From Gambelia wislizenii (lineage: Eukaryota > Chordata > Lepidosauria > Squamata > Crotaphytidae), in the NCBI GenBank assembly GCA_030847615.1, contig JAUMIR010000014.1, positions 10,268,501 through 10,332,500 of the forward strand: a DNA stretch of 64,000 nucleotides, given 5' to 3'. The translations under genes and the position numbers were made by a program. Position 1 is the stretch's first letter. Every line of letters begins with the position of its first letter. Positions 62,370 through 64,000 of the stretch are shown here, one piece after another. Below the pieces are notes generated by a model that did no database searches, was not told the DNA's origin, and saw only the letters and a program-made list of their open reading frames with translations.

Positions 62370-63058
62370 CTTTCTTAAAGGGTAAATGTCATCCTTCCAT
62401 GTAACCTCACGAGGGTTGTTGCCAAGTGGAGAGCTGCAAGAGAAAGGGATGTCCCTTTGACATACAAAGCCGCCATTTAGTGAGTCGGAGCATTGTGTTG
62501 ATGTAGCTCAGTGTTGCATGTTCTGGTTGGTGGTACCTTGAGGATCTTTCTTGGTTCTTGTGCCACCCTTTTGACTGGAAACTTGCACATGAACCGTTCT
62601 TGCTGACATCAACAGTATAGCTTGCTTCCACAATGCTGATATTTGAGCTACCAACAATAAGAGTTGCTTGGGACTTCTACAGACCTGCATGAAGCAGAGT
62701 TCAAAAGTTTGCTTTTGCTCCAACAAGCACAGTCCTTAGGGGCAGCTTGTTTTCATCCAATTTCAAGCTATTCTTGCTTCAAATAGGTATTGACCTAGAA
62801 ATAAAACTTACCCAGGTCTTCCTTCAAGGTACTTAGAACAATGTGCATGTGTTTGCGCCCTTCATATTCTAGGCAGAGAAACTAACTGGCCCAAGGTCAG
62901 CCAGCAATGAATTTGAGTGCAACTCTCCTTTGTCCAACACTTTGTCCCATTTTGCTAACTCAAGCTACAGAATTTACAAAAGTTAAAAGAACCCAAGATC
63001 CATACTTGTTATAAAATGAGCCTAGAACCATCTGTGAAACTGTGATGGGAATCCCTCC

Positions 63059-63060
<2 letters not shown>
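62370..63060. other. Gene-free spacer
   Basis: Nothing recognised except a possible tRNA-SINE middle at 62885-62915 (GGCCCAAGGTCAGCCAGCAA). Confidence 0.4.

Positions 63061-63061
<1 letters not shown>

Positions 63062-63093
<32 letters not shown>
63062..63093 (+). repeat. (CA)n microsatellite
   Basis: About 16 uninterrupted CA units; a shorter (CA)n lies at 63322-63339. Confidence 0.95.
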
Positions 63094-63096
<3 letters not shown>

Positions 63097-63599
63097 AACT
63101 TCTGCAACTGAAATTTAGCATTTCCTTCAATTATGAGTGCAAGCAACAAACTACAGTATATTAATATCACCTGCAACTTTTGTCACATTTTCAGATCACA
63201 TTACAGTTCTTGCAAATATTGAAATACTGTAGTTATTAGACCCACTTAGAGAAGGGGGTGAAGTTTGAACATGCAATTATTGTGAAAATGGCTCCACTGG
63301 CTTCACCAAAGGGGTCTTATGACACACACACACACACACGTTAAAAAACCTGTCTTGGATGCCTTTTCTCTTGAAATTTCTTGTCTGAAATTCTCCTGAA
63401 ATTTCTGACATTTCTTTGCTTAATTCTGGTTTTACTGGAAGTAGGGAGAATATAACAGTTTTGACAATCATCTAATCCCCACTCTCATCAATTGGAAATC
63501 TTACTCGGCTTCCTGCCTTTTGGAATTTCAGCAGGCATTTCAATCATGCCTTTTTCAGCTGTAAGGGCTAGAATTTTCTCTCTAAAAGGTGGAGTCTTT

Positions 63600-64000
63600 A
63601 TGCTAGTTTTTTTAATTTTTATTTTTCATAAAGTTTAAAACATACAAATTATAAACACAACCAATACAACAATTATACTTATTCACATATAAGTGATTCC
63701 CTCCACCCAGGGACCTCAACCTTGCATTCATCCCTCTTTCCAGAATTTCATTGTTTCCAATGCAGGTTTGTTCCCTCCCCCCTTTATTAATACAAATTCT
63801 AAAAACTTGCTCCATTTCTCCAAAATCTTTCTTACTGAGCATTCCCTTTTTTTCTTTAATACTGTTAGTTTCTCATTTATAACTATATCCCATACTTCAC
63901 TATACTATTCTATTTGATTATTGCCTTGTGTTTTCCATTTCCTTGCTATTATTAACCTTGCTGCTGTCAGCAAATTTGTTAATTCCTTAATAGCTTGGGA
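63600..64000 (-). repeat. AT-rich LINE-like fragment (putative)
   Basis: Starts with TTTTTTTAATTTTTATTTTTC and continues with T/C-rich sequence typical of an untranslated LINE end in reverse orientation. The window ends within it. No coding motif is seen. Confidence 0.35.

Overview
The window is vertebrate nuclear DNA, and the repeats point to a squamate reptile (lizard or snake, perhaps an iguanian). It contains many Sauria-type SINEs (tRNA-like head, Bov-B-like tail), two chimeric 5S-Sauria SINEs, two Bov-B (RTE) LINEs, at least six CR1 LINE pieces, hAT and Tigger/pogo-like MITEs, and a DIRS-type tyrosine-recombinase retroelement. There is no sign of operons, Shine-Dalgarno sites or bacterial genes. 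Nearly all long open frames are chance frames or decayed transposon proteins.

Two host genes can be supported, and they are divergently arranged. RPL35 (ribosomal protein uL29) lies on the plus strand at 52787-60496. All four coding exons are intact, with consensus splice sites, a 123-aa product and an ATTAAA polyadenylation signal. The 5' end of a gene I identify as SCAI lies on the minus strand. Coding exon 1 (44106-44054) sits in a CpG island with CCAAT and GC boxes, and a 45-nt exon 2 lies at 41634-41590; the rest of SCAI must lie in intron beyond, or outside, the window. About 8.7 kb of repeats separates the two start codons.

Layout. 1-6000: gene-free, old repeat pieces. 6090-7060: Bov-B. 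7433-7642: MITE. 7703-14455: an (AG)n-tailed LINE on the minus strand, split by a ~5.7-kb DIRS element (7793-13482). The DIRS element keeps inverted terminal repeats, an internal complementary region, and recognisable RNase H and tyrosine-recombinase domains; a decayed 5S rRNA-like copy and a SINE piece lie inside it. 16560-18004 and 20070-20703: CR1. 21098-22312: a second (AG)n LINE with a twin-priming inversion and a 10-bp target duplication. 22.3-37 kb: gene-free DNA with CR1, hAT, Sauria SINE, Tigger-like MITEs and a Bov-B copy carrying nested insertions. 37864-38637: a third (AG)n LINE flanked by a perfect 49-bp direct repeat. 41.59-44.3 kb: SCAI 5' end and its very C-rich (plus strand) first intron. 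44.5-52.6 kb: MITE-derived tandem arrays, SINEs, Tigger-like MITEs and CR1 between the two promoters. 52.65-60.56 kb: RPL35, with another MITE array in intron 1. 60.6-64 kb: Sauria SINEs, MITE hairpins and microsatellites.

The most informative content is transposon mechanics: one DIRS integration, one twin-primed LINE, one LINE with an unusually long direct repeat, and several nested insertions whose order can be read. Fold-back MITEs have been amplified tandemly beside both gene promoters. Family names are given from memory of sequence features; no database search was possible.
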